DNA of 23,508 nucleotides from JBFLVQ01 sp040758525 (GTDB taxonomy: Bacteria; Acidobacteriota; Blastocatellia; Chloracidobacteriales; JADJPF01), in assembly GCA_040758525.1 (NCBI GenBank), contig JBFLVQ010000069.1, positions 1 to 23,508 on the forward strand, in the 5' to 3' direction. Position numbers and translations under genes: made by a program. Positions within the stretch are counted from its first letter, which is position 1. The number at the start of each line of letters is the position of its first letter. Positions 22,856 through 23,508 of this stretch are shown piece by piece. The notes under the pieces are model-generated. The model worked only from the letters and a program-made list of their open reading frames with translations, did no database searches and was not told the DNA's origin.

Positions 22856-22888
22856 TAGAGTGCGGACCGAAAAACGATCCGCACTCTA
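22856..22888. terminator. Terminator-like hairpin after the TPR-like gene
   Basis: TAGAGTGCGGA (22856-22866) and TCCGCACTCTA (22878-22888) form a perfect 11-pair stem with an 11-base loop, five bases after the stop codon. There is no T-run on the plus strand after it, so termination may be inefficient or need other factors. On the minus strand it is followed by ATTAAATTACTTT, so it could also end transcripts from the P460-like frame. Confidence 0.65.
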
Positions 22889-23016
22889 CTACCCAAATTA
22901 ACCAGACGCGGCAGAAAGCATTTAACTTTCATCTTCAGCAAAGGATGATGGAGACCATTCAATCTACTCTCCGGTTAAATAAGTTGTTAAGCTCGCCATT
23001 GACATAATCATTCACT
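22889..23016. other. AT-rich intergenic stretch
   Basis: It lies between the terminator-like hairpin and the stop of the P460-like frame. I see no gene, promoter or repeat that I would support; a 15-codon minus-strand frame with no ribosome-binding site is probably chance. Confidence 0.5.
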
Positions 23017-23508
23017 TCAGAAATAGTAATCAAAAATAAAATCATTATCTTGCTTAAGTTTATGACAAGAGAGACAAAGTGTTTGATTATTTTTAGTAAT
23101 AGCGAAGGTATTAGGATTCAAATAGAGAAACTGCCATCCATTAGACTCTGGGTTAAAACTCCTTTCACGTTTTATCATAATAGCTAAAGATTCAACAATG
23201 GGCTGATCTTTTTGTACTAACTTTTCACGTACAATGATGCTGCCGATAGGAAACGGTAGATTATTTTTTTCAAGACTACTATTAGTGAGAGCAATAAAAG
23301 GGAATCCATTATTAACAACGGTTGCTGCGATCTCATTTATATAAACCTCACCATATATTTCCTGGGTAGCTGGTTTAATAGATTCTTGAAGTTTACTGCG
23401 TTTTGATCGTTTTTTTAATTTACTACCATCGCCGATGATAGGAGTAGCATCTCAATTATCAGCACCATCAATAATAACAAAAGGTACTCTATATGGAACT
23501 GATGTTAC
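23017..23508 (-). pseudogene. Cytochrome P460-like heme-c protein, interrupted by one in-frame TGA (partial at edge)
   Basis: Reading from the window end, one frame runs 163 codons to TGA at 23019-23017, broken only by a TGA at 23454-23452 (codon 19). No ATG occurs after that stop until codon 111, so the frame is easy to miss. The protein shows a cytochrome P460-family pattern: IYGEVYINEIAATVVNNG, then FPIGSIIVREKLV, then ESLAIMIKRERSFNP and GWQFLYLNP, and finally the heme-c motif CLSCH (codons 145-149, 23062-23076) with a short tail ending in DFIFDYYF. P460 enzymes oxidise hydroxylamine-like compounds, but many relatives have unknown roles. The frame reads sensibly on both sides of the TGA (GADN-stop-DATPIIGDG), where Trp (TGG) would fit. 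So this is a decayed gene, a sequence error or, less likely, recoding. The region is AT-richer than its neighbours. Confidence 0.68.

Noticed and set aside
23452..23454. Selenocysteine or alternative-code reading of TGA
   Set aside because: No SECIS-like hairpin is evident after it, another Trp in the same frame uses TGG, and TGA ends other genes normally; a nonsense change or sequence error is simpler.

Overview
The window looks like the chromosome of a free-living, Gram-negative-type bacterium, most likely an Acidobacteriota member of moderate G+C content. This rests on three family-level signs: a secreted von Willebrand factor A protein of the type first named in Acidobacteria; two cytosolic Ser/Thr kinases that begin with a short C-x2-C...C-P-x-[DH]-G ribbon; and a DUF4190-type protein fused to a pilin-like helix. 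This is family recognition by eye, not a database result. I saw no rRNA, tRNA, CRISPR array, transposase or prophage gene.

Layout. The left end (1-60) may hold the tail of an upstream plus-strand gene. Two minus-strand genes follow: a small acidic-tailed protein (82-396) and a membrane protein with two RanBP2-like zinc fingers (474-1520). Diverging from them is a plus-strand run: an unknown 129-aa protein (1694-2083), Ser/Thr kinase 1 (2114-3529), the ribosome-associated GTPase TypA/BipA (3645-5504) and a DUF488 protein (5515-5928). Only 3 bp away and convergent is a minus-strand pair, DUF4190-pilin fusion (5932-6684) and Ser/Thr kinase 2 (6713-8248). Kinase 2 is a paralogue of kinase 1 and shares its unusual C-terminal region. 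Next come fxsA and a 64-aa unknown gene on the plus strand (8387-9084).

From 19749 down to 9114 everything reads on the minus strand: acyl-CoA dehydrogenase, thiolase (fadI), hydratase/dehydrogenase (fadJ), then a SNF2 helicase, a SWIM zinc-finger protein and an FMN-dependent ene-reductase. The first three cover the steps of fatty-acid beta-oxidation. The last three are spaced 12 bp apart and look like one operon. A perfect 15-bp inverted repeat sits between the two blocks.

The 243-bp region before the dehydrogenase is the most structured non-coding DNA here. It carries two opposed promoters whose -10 boxes overlap, two palindromes and a leader hairpin. It drives the dehydrogenase leftward and a DUF4097-VWFA secreted protein rightward (19993-21738). 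A secreted helical-repeat protein (21879-22850) follows and ends in a strong hairpin.

The last 500 bp are AT-richer. They contain a reading frame with no usable start codon: a minus-strand cytochrome P460-like heme-c protein (23017-23508) interrupted by one in-frame TGA where a Trp codon would fit. No complete new defence or mobile system is visible. The most noteworthy items are the hidden P460 frame, the overlapping divergent promoter, the shared C-terminal domain of the two kinases, and the two domain fusions (DUF4190-pilin, DUF4097-VWFA).
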